DNA from: Bathynomus jamesi | Lineage: Eukaryota; Arthropoda; Malacostraca; Isopoda; Cirolanidae | Direction: 5' to 3' | Assembly: GCA_023014485.1 (NCBI GenBank) | Contig: JAJOZX010000088.1 | Span: forward strand, 248,001-312,000 | DNA: 64,000 nucleotides | Shown here: one piece after another, positions 43,773-55,266 of the stretch | Layout of the letters: every line of letters begins with the position of its first letter | Position numbering within the stretch: the stretch's first letter is position 1 | Notes under the pieces: generated by a model | What the model saw: only the letters and a program-made list of their open reading frames with translations | The model's database searches: none | What the model was told of the DNA's origin: nothing | Made by a program: the position numbers and the translations under genes

Positions 43773-44578
43773 AAGCAATATCTTAATTGACTGGGAATGA
43801 ACTCTATTATTAAACTTTCTAGGTAATTCCTTGCAGCGCCCTGAACTTATGTGATTAATTCACTCCACTCGTCTTTCCCTGGACTATTGCCTATCACACT
43901 CTCAATGACGGACTGTCACAGCTCTCTCTCTCTGGTAGCCTGTTCTCGACTCCCTTCCCATATGACAAACTTTTCTTTATTAACGGCTTGCTCGCTTCCC
44001 TTCTTCCTCCAGAGGAGAATTTTGGGTGTTCATTTTGCGCTCTGACAGATATTCTTTTACTCATCTTTCTTATAAACCTGGGACTACAAATAACTTTAAA
44101 ATACCTTTTTTATGAGTTTTACAAATTCCGAGCTGTCTTCTATTATTTAATTAACTCATGTTACCTATTTTACGATGTTAAATTTAATTATATAGGCCTA
44201 TATCAACTATTATGAAAAACTGAACTATTTACGATTACATGATTTGTTGAAATGAAGGTGTGGCATCACGTGACAAATATTCCCAAATCTCATTGGCATA
44301 CGTCACATTTACTATACAAGTAAGAACGCGTTGAAACCTGTTGGTATGGTTTTGTGTCAGAAGTCACGTATGTTATCTAACTTCATCTAAGGTGTACGAG
44401 GAATTTATCAATCACCTAACTATTACAGTAAATCCTAACTTATGTTTTTCCATTTATGTAAGAAATCGTGTTATAAAACATATTAATACATCCTTATTTT
44501 GCAATCCCAACAAGAGTTTCTGTATATGAATACTGCAATTTAATGAACTAATAAATCCTTTTATTTGTTATAAATATA
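43773..44578. other. no gene recognised
   Basis: Three short overlapping ORFs in different frames show hydrophobic or low-complexity sequence without conserved features. Nothing supported. Confidence 0.5.
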
Positions 44579-45931
44579 CGAGGGCCACTCAATATATTTT
44601 GCCACGCCTTTTTTTTTTTCTTTCCAAGTTTCCTTGTAAGTTCCAGAAATTTTGTACACAAGTAGTTACATACCTTTTTTAAAAGTTTTTATTTTTCCAC
44701 ATAGTCTCCATCCTTTTCTACGGCTTTCCTCCACCTCGAAACAAGGGCCTTTATTCCTTGCTGGTAAAAGTCCACTGAGTTCCGCTGGAGCCACCTCTTA
44801 ACCTCCTTAACAACCTTATCGCACTCTGAAACTTTCTTCCACGAATAACATCCTTCATTGGCCCAAACAAATGGAAGTCTGAAGGTGCCAGATCCGGGTT
44901 GTATGGAGGGTGGGGTAACACAGTCAAGCGCATTTTTGTGATGGCCTCTCTTGTTTGCAAACTGTTGTGTGGTCTTGCGTTATCGTGCAAAAGAAGGTCG
45001 CCCTCCGGTTTTCTCTCCGTCGAACTCGCTTTATACGTCTCTGGAGTCTCTGTAGGGTAGCAATATATGCCTCTGAGTTGATTGTTTGTCCTTTCTTCAT
45101 AATGTCCACCAGAATCACCCCTTTCATGTCCCAGAAGATGGTGGCCATAACCTTTCCTGCAGAGGGAGCCATTTTGAACTTTTTCTTGCGTGGGGAGTCT
45201 GCGTGATGCCACTCCATGGATTGGCGTTTTGTTTCACGTTCAAAGTGGTGTACCTAAGTCTCATCCCCAGTCACAGTTCGTGAAAGGAAGTTATCCCCTT
45301 CTGTCTCGTATCGAACCAACGACTCGGAAGCAATTTCTTCTCTTTGGGCTTTGTGATCTTCAGTCAGTTGGCGAGGAACAAACCGTGAGCAAACTTATGA
45401 GTATACCAGTTGCTGAATTATCGTATTCACACTTCCTTCACTAATTCCTAGCTCCAGTGATAGCTCCCTGTATGTGACGCGCCGATTTGATCTAATGATG
45501 CTGTTAGCACGTTGCACAGTGTGAGATATCACAGCCGATGCCGGGCGACCGCTGTGTGGCTCATCACCGAGGCTGGCCCTACCTCTTTCTGATGATCTCG
45601 CACGTTTAGACCAGCGTCCAACTGTACTTCGATCAACAACAGCATCTCCGTAAACGTTTTGTAGACGTTTGTGAATATTTCCAACTGTTTCCTTCTCTGC
45701 AGTTAGGAACTCGATAAAGCTTTCTGTTTACGACGTATATCATTGTCAGACGCCATTTTCGAAAGTGTGTTAACCATCGGTTTTATACAAGGAGGGAAGG
45801 TTCAAACTGGAAAAACCCGGTTATGTGAAGCGCAGAAAGTTCAAACTTACGGCCCAAAAGACATTTCATCACCATGGCCTATTATTTAGCTAAGAAAAAA
45901 GGGTGGGGCAAAATATAGTGAGTGCCCCTAG
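44579..45931 (-). mobile_element. mariner element (DD34D), complete ends
   Basis: This is a 1,353-bp element flanked by TA at 44,577-44,578 and 45,932-45,933. The ends are imperfect inverted repeats: cgagggccactcaatatatt and, complemented, ctaggggcactcactatatt, both followed by ttgcc and a T-run. The right end lies only 15 bp from the outer hAT element at 45,947. Confidence 0.92.
44751..45760 (-). pseudogene. mariner DD34D transposase, frameshifted
   Basis: The N-terminus near 45,758 (MASDNDIRRKQKA) shifts frame into VGNIHKRLQNVYGDAVVDRS and RWSKRARSSERGRASL, then SGRPASAVISHTVQRANSII and RVTYRELSLELGISEGSVN: paired helix-turn-helix domains. The catalytic part has KVMATIFWDMKGVILVD, LHDNARPHNSLQTREAITKM and PYNPDLAPSDFHLFGPMKD. 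I count 34 residues between the Asp in HDN and the Asp in PSDFHLF, so DD34D. Several small frameshifts are present. Confidence 0.92.
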
Positions 45932-46844
45932 TACATCAGATATAACCAGGGCCGCCGAGAAGGCGGGGAAGCCGGGATAAATCCCCGGGGCCCGGACCTC
46001 TAAGTGGCTCGGAAAGAGGGGGGAGATAAAATCTAAAAATATTAATAAAGCAATTGATTAAATAACAGAGAGGAAATATAATTAATGAACATACATTTTA
46101 TAGAGATTATCATAGTCAAAGACTATGCTCAAGACCGACTGACAGATCTGAGAACCATTGTAATCGAAAGCCAGTTAGCCTGTACTTTAAATTTCACCAG
46201 AATCATTTACCACTTTGCTAGAGAGAAGGCAAAGAAAGTACACTTCTAATTATGAAAATCTTGCGGTAAACAGTTGTCTTGCCTGCATGGACTGCTACTG
46301 CATTTGTAAATTGTATGGTGACAGAATTAATATAATTGATTCGAAAAATAAAATGGTCATTTTCTTCTGAGTTGTCTATTCATACTGTATGTTTTGAATA
46401 GTGATTTGGACATATAATCAGTTTGCTTGTTATGTACACAAAAAACATTCGTAATAAAATACTGAGTAAACTGGGGGGGGGGGCCATATACCAATCCTTC
46501 CCCGGGGCCCGTGGCCAGAGCCGTTTCTAGCCATTAGGAGGCCCTAAGCATTATACCCATTTGAGGCCCCACGCCTCCATCCACCAACTTACGCCCTACT
46601 ACATCACCTCAGCACACACATACAAAAAATGGCTGTTGATAAAAAACAATTATGAAACAATTTTAATGAAACATTTATGTCCAAAACAACAAATATGTAC
46701 TTTCAGAAGACAAACAGAAAAAATACTCTTCATGAAATTCCTGAAAATTAACTTATACATTATTTAGAATAAATGACAGAACTATGTATAAAAAATAATG
46801 CAATTATCAACTACCAAACAATTACTACAGAACAGTTTGTATCT

Positions 46845-48495
46845 TCAAAATTTTTGCCTCCTAGATTTTTTCTGGCCGAAATCATCAATAACATCATCAT
46901 ATGAAATCTCCCTGCCAACGTCCTGGTTGATGCTTATGATGCCAAGGTCACTGAAGCGATCCTGCCCCATTGATGAGCTGAGGTAGTTCTTGATTAGCTT
47001 CATCTTAGAGAAGCTCCTCTCGGCTGACGCTGCTGTCACAGGTAGAGTGCAGGCAATTCTTAGTGCAACCCAGCGAATGTCATACCATACTACTGTGCAA
47101 ATTTGAAAGCGATAAGACCCTACCTCCTCTGCAAGTGCTTGTGCTTCAGTCCTGGCTATGGCATCTGTGGCATTGTTTCTGACTTCCAACAGGGCCTCTC
47201 TGATGTTGTGGCTCTGGTATCGCACAGCCTCAATGCTCTTAAGCCTGCTCTCCCACCTGGTTTCACTCCAAGACTTGAGTGTTATGTTCACGTGCTTCTT
47301 TAGGATTGTCCATCTCTGTGTAGCTGCTGCAAAAGGTCGTACAATTTTTTGGACCCAATGAGCTCATTTTGAATGATGTTTCCTAGGTAACTTGAATGAC
47401 TATATTGGCCACTTTCGACTCTGCTGATGTGTTGTTTCATCACTGGATCAAATTTGGCAAGCAGCTCAACCTCCTTCAAGAAGTTGCCATTGTCTCGATT
47501 GTACAATGTAGAGGAAGACCCCCTGAAAGCAAGGTTTCTCTCTGCCAGTGATTGGATTATACTTACAAGACGTGTGAGAACATCTCGCCAGCGTCTTCGC
47601 TCTACCTCCATTAATGACATTTCAGTTTGGTCAATGGTCCTCCCAGTTTTTACCGCAGTTCCAGATCCTTCCATGTTGCCATGTTATCTGCATGTTCTGA
47701 ACTATTTTCATGGCCTTTCAGAAGCGAACCAACGTTTATCCAGTCTGAAAGTCCATCCGTAATTAGTTTGTACGACTTCCTCGAAAACAACTTGCAGCAG
47801 AAGCAATAAAGAGCATCATTCCTTCTAGAGTACATCAGCCAGCTTCGCTTTATTTTTTCCCCATTAATGTGAAATTTGGACTGATTTGAAATGGTCCTCG
47901 AGACACCAGATGTCTTCAAGGCATCTGACAGGACAACTGGCCAGTCATACGGATGAAGCGGTGGAGCAGATCTTGGTTCTTGTTGCTCAGTAGAAATGCC
48001 TGTGTGTGGTGTTTGAAGCTGAACAGAAGATGGGCCACTTGTTGGTTCATCAGGCTCTACTTCTACTGGTGTTTGAGGTTGCATAGAGGATGGTCCTGCT
48101 GTTGGCTCATGATGCTCATCAGGCTTTGCTGAGGATGACTTTTCCAAATATTTCAGTAGTGCTCCTGAGAAGAACATAACATTACATATTCTGTTAATTT
48201 TTTCTAAAATACTCTTTCTTATCTTGTTTGATAATTGATCTGTGTGAACAGAATTTGAGGTGATGTGATCCATTAAATTTCACATTTCGAAATATTCTAA
48301 ATATTACAGAGACTAGCTTACTCTACACGATTCCTGAGCACTTGCCTAGCTTGATGGTCTACCTAACCTAGTTGCCTGAACTGTAATCATAAGAATATAC
48401 AAGTGGCACATCTCACCTCTGCTACTGGAAAGCTTCTCCTCCTCTATTTTCTTCTTTTTCCGTTTTTCAGCTCCTGATGGATAACGTCGTTTCAT
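46845..48495 (-). pseudogene. hAT transposase (ZMYM/TTF zinc-finger type), internally deleted
   Basis: A likely first exon at 48,495-48,419 encodes MKRRYPSGAEKRKKKKIEEE and is followed by a GT donor; a candidate acceptor lies near 48,165, though the joining phase is not resolved. The main frame then has a low-complexity Pro/Thr/Ser region, HPYDWPVVLSDAL and a TTF-type zinc finger (KIKRSWLMYSRRNDALYCFC CKLF, read 47,760-47,850). The frame ending 47,300 holds the start of the DUF4371-like region (FLKEVELLAKFDPVMKQHIS). The frame 46,845-47,291 has LKSWSETRWESRLKSIEAVR and the hAT dimerisation motif TLPVTAASAERSFSKMKLIK. The catalytic core between is deleted. Confidence 0.88.
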
Positions 48496-49027
48496 TTTCC
48501 AAGATGCACGAAGTCATATCTAGTTAACCACAACTAATCTGCTAAATAATAATAATCATGATAATAATGATCTACAGATCTACAGAAGCTAAGGCTAACA
48601 AAGACCCTAAGATCCACTCTAAGGCTAGCCCGAGAGAAAGGAAAGAGTAGGGGGTTAAGAGAAGAGAAGAGAATAAGGGGTTAAGTAAGGAGCAACACCT
48701 ATCACTCGTGGGTTAACATTCATTCAGAAAAAGAGGAAAAGTGTCTCACCATCATCATCCGCCGGCCACTGCCGACAAGTCAGAAAAATAGTCGGAGAGA
48801 ATAGGAGAGGGGTGAAAGATGAAAAGAAGTAAAATGAGAACGCTTACAAACCATGCAAACACAGTCTTAACTCACTGTCATACCATGCAAACCACAAACA
48901 TGCAAGAAAAGAGTTAGAGACATGCAAAGTAAGGAGGATAAGGAAAAAAAAAAAAAAAGTAGGTAAAGTTAAACAAAAAGTGGGTTAGTTTACGCTATGA
49001 GCTACATCTACATTCGTGTTAGTCTAA

Positions 49028-50995
49028 TTTTTTTTTTTTTTTTTTTTTTTAATAATTTTATTGCTGGCATCACACGCTGGCATGTCACAAGCTGGCATTC
49101 ATCGTCAACAGACTCATCCCCGAGCACCACCACCAGAGCTTCTGTTACTAACTTTGTTGTTATTTAAATTAAACAACGTTAATACCTTTAAAATGTCTGT
49201 CAAGACGGTTCTTAAACATATTAACGCTGGTAGAATGAACGACTGACGCGGGAAGATTATTCCATTTATCAATTACTTTAAACGTAAAGAAGTTTTTAGC
49301 GATATTAGTAATGAAACGTCTGCCACGCAACTTGAATCCGTTATTGCGAGTATTACTATTATCGAAAGTGAACAATTTGTCAAAATTCACGTTATCGATG
49401 TTATTAACGATTTTAAAAACTTCAATAAGCTCCCCCCTTAATCTCCTAGTTTCGAGTGAATACAAGTCTAACACTTTAATCCTATCTTCATAAGGCTTGT
49501 TGCGCAATGACGGAATAAGTTTCGTGGCACGACGCTGAACCCTTTCTAACCTATCAATATCCTCACGCAAGTACGGGCACCAAAACTGAACTGCATATTC
49601 TAAATGAGGCCTGACTAGGGACTTGTAAAGGGGCAATATGATATCCTTCGACTTAAATTCGAAATTACGCGCTATGAAGCCTAACATCCTATTCGCTTTT
49701 GCGCAAGACTCCAGGCACTGGTTCCTAACCTTTAAATCTTTAGTTACGCGTACGCCTAAATCTACTTCCTCGTCAACGCTCGCTAACTCCCTATCATCCA
49801 TCGTGTACGCGTAATTATTGTTGCGAGAACCTATATGCAAAACTTTACATTTATCTACGTTAAATTGCATCTGCCACTTATCCGTCCACTCCATAATCCT
49901 ATTTACATCGTCTTGGATCCTATTTCTATCGTCCTCGTTAACAACCTTACCGCCTATTTTAGTATCGTCCGCGAATTTTGAAACGTTACTAGTCATTCCT
50001 ACATCTATGTCGTTAATGTAAATTACGAATAACAATGGGCCTAACACTGAACCCTGTGGGACACCGCTACCTACATCTAACCACCCCGATTCACTACCAT
50101 TAACTACGACCCTCTGTCTCCTAGCACGAAGCCATTCTTCTAACCAGTTAGCTACCTGACCGCGTATACCGTGCGCTTTAACCTTCGCAATTAGTCTCCT
50201 ATGCGGAACTGTATCGAACGCCTTTTTAAAATCTAAATAAATAACGTCAGCTGCCCTATGCCTATCGTATTCGCGCACTACTTCGTTATAAAATTCTAAC
50301 AAATTAGTTAAACAAGACCTATGGCGTCGAAACCCGTGCTGACTACTATTAATCAAATCTCTACTTTCTAAGTGATCGATAATACGATCCCTATCTACGG
50401 ATTCCAAAAGTTTACCGACAATTGACGTTAAGCTAATGGGCCTATAATTGCTAGCTACCGCGCGGTCGCCTTTTTTAAAAATAGGCGTGACGTTAGCTAA
50501 TTTAAAGTCTTCAGGAATAATCCCCGTTTCGAGTGACTGATTAAAAATCTTCGCTAAGGGGCCTACGATAACGTCTTTCAAATCTTTCAAATGTCTAGGA
50601 TAAAAAGCGTCAGGGCCTGGAGCCTTGCTAACTTTTAGCCTATCGATATAATGCGCAATCTCAGCCTCGTAAACAGTTATTTCATCTAAAATAGTCTCGC
50701 TACTAAATGGAACGATATCGTCAACGTCGGGGACATTATTTACGTCCTCTACGGTAAAAACTGTCGCAAAAAAGTTATTGAAAATACCCGCCATCGCCTG
50801 AGCGTCAGAAGCCAAAGCGCCATTTACATCCACTAGAGGGCCTATGTTATCCTTTACCGGCTTACGATTATTTACGTATTCAAAAAACTTTTTTGGATTA
50901 TGTTTACTATCCGCAGCTATAACTATCTCTAAATTACGCTTGGCATTCCTAACTGATCTTTTAACCTGATGTCTAAGCTCGATATATCTATTATC
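49028..50995 (-). mobile_element. 5'-truncated LINE D with poly(A) tail
   Basis: On the minus strand the element ends with an AATAAA signal (complement of 49,057-49,062) and a 23-base A tail (49,028-49,050 as T on the plus strand). The 5' end is truncated inside the reverse transcriptase ORF near the (ATC/AAT)n tract at about 50,996-51,033. It inserted in the inner hAT. The tail and unbroken reading frame indicate a comparatively recent insertion. Confidence 0.88.
49169..50995 (-). CDS. LINE D reverse transcriptase, open over about 610 codons (5'-truncated)
   Basis: The frame is open through the whole reverse transcriptase: PVKDNIGPLVDVNGALASD, SKAPGPDAFYPRHLKDLK, SNYRPISLTSIVGKLLESV, HGFRRHRSCLTNLLEFYNEV, VIYLDFKKAFDTVPHRRLIA, SGVPQGSVLGPLLFVIYIND and SKFADDTKIGG with the catalytic Asp pair. 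The thumb (MQFNVDKCKVLHIG, DLGVRVTKDLKVRNQCLESC) and the C-terminal RRATKLIPSLRNKPYEDRIK and FFTFKVIDKWNNLPASVV follow. It resembles CR1/Jockey-group enzymes. The first codons from 51,061 (poly-Tyr/His) come from flanking microsatellite and are not part of the protein. The endonuclease is missing, so the copy cannot act alone. Confidence 0.9.
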   Translation of the reverse strand, partial: DNRYIELRHQVKRSVRNAKRNLEIVIAADSKHNPKKFFEYVNNRKPVKDNIGPLVDVNGALASDAQAMAGIFNNFFATVFTVEDVNNVPDVDDIVPFSSETILDEITVYEAEIAHYIDRLKVSKAPGPDAFYPRHLKDLKDVIVGPLAKIFNQSLETGIIPEDFKLANVTPIFKKGDRAVASNYRPISLTSIVGKLLESVDRDRIIDHLESRDLINSSQHGFRRHRSCLTNLLEFYNEVVREYDRHRAADVIYLDFKKAFDTVPHRRLIAKVKAHGIRGQVANWLEEWLRARRQRVVVNGSESGWLDVGSGVPQGSVLGPLLFVIYINDIDVGMTSNVSKFADDTKIGGKVVNEDDRNRIQDDVNRIMEWTDKWQMQFNVDKCKVLHIGSRNNNYAYTMDDRELASVDEEVDLGVRVTKDLKVRNQCLESCAKANRMLGFIARNFEFKSKDIILPLYKSLVRPHLEYAVQFWCPYLREDIDRLERVQRRATKLIPSLRNKPYEDRIKVLDLYSLETRRLRGELIEVFKIVNNIDNVNFDKLFTFDNSNTRNNGFKLRGRRFITNIAKNFFTFKVIDKWNNLPASVVHSTSVNMFKNRLDRHFKGINVV

Positions 50996-50999
50996 ATCA

Positions 51000-51225
51000 T
51001 GATGATGATGATAATAATAATAATAATAATAATGTTTTACAATAATAGAAAAATTAAGCATTTAGGAAAGTATAAGCATATAGTAAGAATAAAGTTAAAT
51101 AATCTAGAAATAAGATCTCACAATAGTTATTTACACATAACGACCAAAACGTTTCGTTTGTCTCCGTTTTATCACATTTGTCTCATACAAAAACTTTAAT
51201 TAATACGACAATAATAATAATAATG

Positions 51226-51256
<31 letters not shown>

Positions 51257-51290
51257 GGATAATAATAATAATAACATTAATAATAACATC
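51000..51290. repeat. (AAT)n/(ATG)n trinucleotide arrays
   Basis: Trinucleotide tracts at 50,996-51,033 and 51,209-51,275 flank about 170 bp of inner-hAT sequence. Confidence 0.95.
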
Positions 51291-51440
51291 AGCTATATTC
51301 CTATTCTTGCCCACTGAGCTATGACCTGGGAGCCTGTCTAGGGGCCCCGTAGTAGCAGAGGGGCCCTAAGCGGCCGCTTAGTCTGCTTATGCCAGGAAAC
51401 GGCCCTGCCTGTGGCAGCTCTCGTCGGCCCTGGATATAAC

Positions 51441-52080
51441 TACTATACTATACTGAGCAGCAAAAGTTACTGACCAAATATATCACTTCCAGTTATCGTC
51501 TATTTTTTTAAAAGAATTCCTGAATCTTGACGACAAGAAGAATTTTATTTCTAATAATTAATTATAGTCTTTATTTATTAAAGATAAAGGCCACGTCGCA
51601 ACTCAGCTTCCCGTGAGATCAATCGGGTGAAGTCACGTTAGGCCTTTGCTGGATGAGCGAGCGTCCTCCACGTTCAAATGATTTTGAGATCCGTTGTTCT
51701 GATTCCACGGAAAGTTGTAGGCCACCTCCGTCACATGTCCTCTTTTGTTTTTACAAAAGAATTTAAACAGCCGTAAACATTTTTATTACCTATTAATTAT
51801 ATTGCCACGCATTTTACAGCATCAATAACTAATAAAAAATAAGACAAACTTATATTTAAAATAAAGTAAAATAAAAAGGCCAAATTTAAGTGAGAAATCT
51901 TGTATTAAAAAAAAAAGGCACCAAGCCCTTAAGTTGTTACGGACCCAATAAAGAAAATCTACACGGTAAGAGGATTATCTTAATAGCATAAGCCTCGGTA
52001 CAATGGCAGAAAAAATCGGTTTACCTCCTTAAAACCATTTCATAAGTCACCTTTATTAATATAAAAAAGTATTGTTTCCT
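51441..52080. other. no gene recognised
   Basis: Unassigned sequence right of the hAT nest; one GC-richer patch near 51,600-51,710 lacks an ORF. Confidence 0.5.
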
Positions 52081-52109
52081 TGAATTATATATATATATAT
52101 ATATATATA

Positions 52110-52394
52110 ACTTTTGGTTAGCTTCCATCCGAATTGTTCATTCTGACGAAGGTCAAGCTTTTCACTCCACTTCAAACCTACAGTTTAACGTGGAATCCGA
52201 ACCACGCCCCACCAGCAGCCCAGCGTCTTAACCACTAGGCCACCTAGGGTATCCATTTATCTACCAACCACTTTCTTTATTGTATGGAAGGATGAACAGC
52301 TGGGTTTTTGCTGTGCGCCGGCTGCCGTCACCGGGTCTCGAACCCGGGGCCGATGGATTCGTAGTCAGCGACGCTAACCACTACACCACCGAGG
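52110..52394 (-). mobile_element. two-headed tRNA-derived SINE, copy 2
   Basis: Same organisation and direction as 22,569-22,860: on the minus strand a tRNA-like head (ggtggtgtagtggttagcg, then ccgggttcgagacccggtga), the second head (ggcctagtggttaagacgct, tcggattccacgtt) and a tail ending ggaagctaaccaaaagtt. TA repeats flank both sides. The two copies are close to identical apart from scattered substitutions and a three-base difference near the first B box. Confidence 0.87.
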
Positions 52395-52495
52395 CATATA
52401 TATATACAAGTAGTGTCACTACTAAGCCACCGTTTTTACCAATTAGGTCGGATTTTGTAAATAAGTCACATTTTCTTGTACAACTTACTTTTTTG

Positions 52496-52541
52496 AGGTT
52501 AGGTTACGCTAGGTTAGGTTAGGTTAGGTTAGGTTAGGTTG
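52496..52541. repeat. interstitial TTAGG array
   Basis: About eight units of AGGTT (ttaggttaggttaggttagg) with one interruption. TTAGG is the arthropod telomere unit; this short internal copy supports an arthropod host. Confidence 0.92.
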
Positions 52542-52813
52542 TGATAACATAAAGGAAGACTTATTTGATTTCGATTTTCTTTTAATTAAAATCCTAACGT
52601 GGGTGAAATTCGAAAACATAATCTTTGTATACAATTAAAAAAACGTTTTCTCCGAACTTCCTCATAAACACCCCTCCCATCCCCTATCTTAACACATGCA
52701 AAAGCGATTAAAAATATCTGGAAAAATATAAATATGTAACATGTTCGACCTACTGGGTAAAAAATGGCCACGGACGAAAATTTACACAAATGTTCGACCA
52801 ACTTGAGCATTTA

Positions 52814-52913
<100 letters not shown>

Positions 52914-53064
52914 TTTCACATTTAAACGTAAAATAAATAAAAAATGCTCCAAGATATTTCGTATATTCAACAGTACACCTCGTCAGGGTGTCGAGGTGTA
53001 CTGGTGAATACACGAAAGGCCTTGGAATCGGTTTTCATCTTTTCAGTACACAACTATACTTCTA

Positions 53065-53069
<5 letters not shown>

Positions 53070-53112
<43 letters not shown>
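53070..53112. repeat. (CT)n microsatellite
   Basis: A second CT array of similar length, about 250 bp from the first. Between them lies a short inverted repeat, agtacacctcg / cgaggtgtact (52,972-53,002). Confidence 0.98.
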
Positions 53113-53114
<2 letters not shown>

Positions 53115-53759
53115 GGGAGAATTTATTGAACCCTTTTGTATTTTTAAATACTGTGTACATAAATGCATGCAAAATTTCAAATAATCTAACCCACCATTTT
53201 TATCCTCTTTGTAGATTACACGCACCAATACCCATTTCAAAAACATGGCCAACTTTTGACGTCAATGTGGCATTGTGGCATCGTATTGACAGCGAAAAAC
53301 TGAAATTGGTGTCGTATTGCCTGGGACGTATTTCTTAAAAATTATTAAAAATGGCAAAAGGACAACGTTAAATGAGTCATCTGTTTAATATAAAGCAATG
53401 CGAGAAGCGACTCAAATTATCAGATGATCTTTAACACTCAAGAAATTATCTGTCGGTAATATAACGCCAGACTAGCGTAACAGTTTTCTAGTACCATCAT
53501 AATGGCACAATGCCTTCAGAAGATTTGGTGTAAAGTTTGTGAAACAGAGAAGCGTTGACAGCGATGAGACTGCTGCTCGGAACAATGCACGCTGATCAAT
53601 AACAACTCACTAATGTTTGACTCTTGTCTTTGTGTTGGCGTTACTCATGAACTATCTTTAGTGGGAAAGAACTTCAGAGAAACCAACTATTCACGCCCTC
53701 GTTCCGTAACCGATGGAGAGAGTATTAAGTCTTTTGTCTGCTTTATATTTTAAGAGAAA
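53113..53759. other. no gene recognised
   Basis: An intron-acceptor-like stretch (tcctctttgtag, about 53,204-53,215) precedes a short open frame, but nothing supports an exon. Confidence 0.45.
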
Positions 53760-54297
53760 ACCTTTTGGCTTTCAATGCTTCAAAAACTCAGTTCCTTCAC
53801 CCGTCTACTCGTCACAGTCTTCCACTCGACTATCCCCTTACCTTCAATAATACACAACTCAATCCTTTCTCTTAACATTCTTGGTGTTTCCTTTTCTTGT
53901 GATCTTTCCTCGAAAGATCACATATACTTTGACGCTCTCTTTACTATCGCTATTATAACGGACATTGCTCTTCTGAACTCTCTAACTGCATGCGTCCTCC
54001 TTTAAGGAGAGCACAAAGTACCAGACTTTCGACACATTCTTATCCCTTTTCTGTCCAAGTCTCTAACGCAAGGGTTAATCGGTATTTTCGATCTTTCATC
54101 TACTCAACTGGTCAACTCTGGAACAATCTTCCTCAATCCATCTTTCCCCCCTGTCTCTGGCCTCCATTTTTTCAAACGCAGAGTGTCCAGGCTCATGAAA
54201 ACCGTGGGCCTTGAACTTGGCTCTTTTCTTCCTCTATGTGGCTGTGGCATTTTTGTGGGTATTCGCCCTTGGCTCATTCTTCCTACATAAAAAAAAA
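53760..54297 (+). pseudogene. LINE C fragment 2, internally deleted 3' end
   Basis: This matches LINE C at 41,290-42,050 with an internal deletion. It starts with gctttcaatgcttcaaaaac, includes the linked LNILGVSFSCDLS remnant, then jumps to YRYYNGHCSSELSNCM in another frame. MRPPLRRAQSTRLSTHSYPF, RVNRYFRSFIYSTGQLWNNL and the tail gtattcgcccttggctcatt followed by cttcctacataaaaa complete it. The A-run ends near 54,298. The deletion removes most of the region between the thumb and the C-terminal domain. Confidence 0.82.
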
Positions 54298-54904
54298 AAT
54301 TGCTTTTGAGCAATATTTAAAAAAAAAAAAAAGAGGGTCGATGTTTTTGAACTCCGCCCAAACCATGTTATATCGCACAAGGATACATGTTCGAATCATC
54401 GGCCTCAGCACCATGGGAGTAGTGGATTCCATGCAGCTTTTCGATTAGAAATAAGGGATTGACTGTAGAGATTGATTTCTGGACAACCCAGAGAAGCGAA
54501 TACTTTACAGGATGTCACCCAGTACCATTTTCTTTATCCTTTAAACCTAACTCACCTTAATTTTGCTTAACTGCATAGTTTGTGACTTAATAAAACAACA
54601 GGTAGCCTGTAGTTTGAGCATCGAATACACACTAGCGATGAATGATGGGTATTATATGGAAGTGTTCTAAATTTGAACAGTTTGGAAATGTAAACAACCA
54701 TATATATTGTATAGATCTTAATAAGACAGACCATTTTTTAAGTGAAAAACTTGTGTAATGTTACAGTTAAGTTTATTTTCCGTTTGTCATAACCATAACT
54801 GTTAGTGTATGTCTTTCAGTGGAATGAATACCTATGCCTGTTTTGCCTTTGTTAATCTTCTTATACAGTATTTGGTTGAATAGACTAAACAAAAAGTAAC
54901 ACAT
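54298..54904. other. no gene recognised
   Basis: A short second A-run (54,320-54,331) and a segment with a tRNA-like word (gatacatgttcgaatcatcg, 54,381) are visible, possibly a SINE scrap. Nothing else was seen. Confidence 0.45.
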
Positions 54905-55266
54905 ACAGTATACAGACAGTTTCAATGTTTTGTTTTAATTGTAACCATTGATGAAAAGCCCATTTCGCATAAGAATGAGGTTACAAATGGAATTAAAACT
55001 TTCAATGTTTCAGACAGTAGTTCTGGATACTCAATATTCCATACTATCCAAAAGGTACACAAGTCTTCTGACGGAAATGCCAACTGCAGGATCTTGTCAG
55101 ATGAACGTTCAGTTAATTTATCGTGTAGGCTTCCTACAAATTCGGTAGCATCTACCACCCTTTCATTGAACGTATTAAGTATCCACTTCTTATCAAGCCT
55201 TCCATCATTACGTGTTGCATCATCATTTAGAGAAGGGGGGGAGGGTGAAAATGGGGTCATCAACAT
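54905..55266 (-). pseudogene. hAT (Buster/ZBED5-like) transposase C-terminal remnant
   Basis: On the minus strand: LTERSSDKILQLAFPSEDLC, then FWIVWNIEYPELLSETLKVL and PFVTSFLCEMGFSSMVTIKT, ending KTKH and a stop. The pattern P-F-x-T-(T/S)-x-L-C-E-x-G-F-S is the hAT dimerisation region of the ZBED5/Buster type. The rest of the gene is missing. Confidence 0.75.

Larger units (their letters stand above)
46516..51407 (-). mobile_element. inner hAT element carrying a transposase pseudogene
   Basis: Inverted repeats cagagccgtttctagccat (left) and cagggccgtttcctggcat (right complement) are flanked by cccgtggc / cctgtggc (7 of 8), an 8-bp duplication within the outer hAT. Transposase remnants lie at 46,845-48,495 on the minus strand, and a LINE inserted at 49,028 to about 50,995 separates the gene from the right end. 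Confidence 0.88.
45947..51432. mobile_element. outer hAT-type element with a nested hAT and LINE
   Basis: The ends are inverted repeats (cagggccgccgagaaggcgg on the left; right complement cagggccgacgagagctgcc), flanked by a perfect 8-bp duplication gatataac (45,939-45,946 and 51,433-51,440). Its own sequence is 45,947-46,515 plus 51,408-51,432, non-coding and GC-rich at the ends (ccccggggcccgg), so it was a non-autonomous hAT of about 0.6 kb before the inner hAT inserted near its right end. Confidence 0.9.

Noticed and set aside
52496..52541. Chromosome end
   Set aside because: Only about eight units, with unique and repetitive sequence on both sides.
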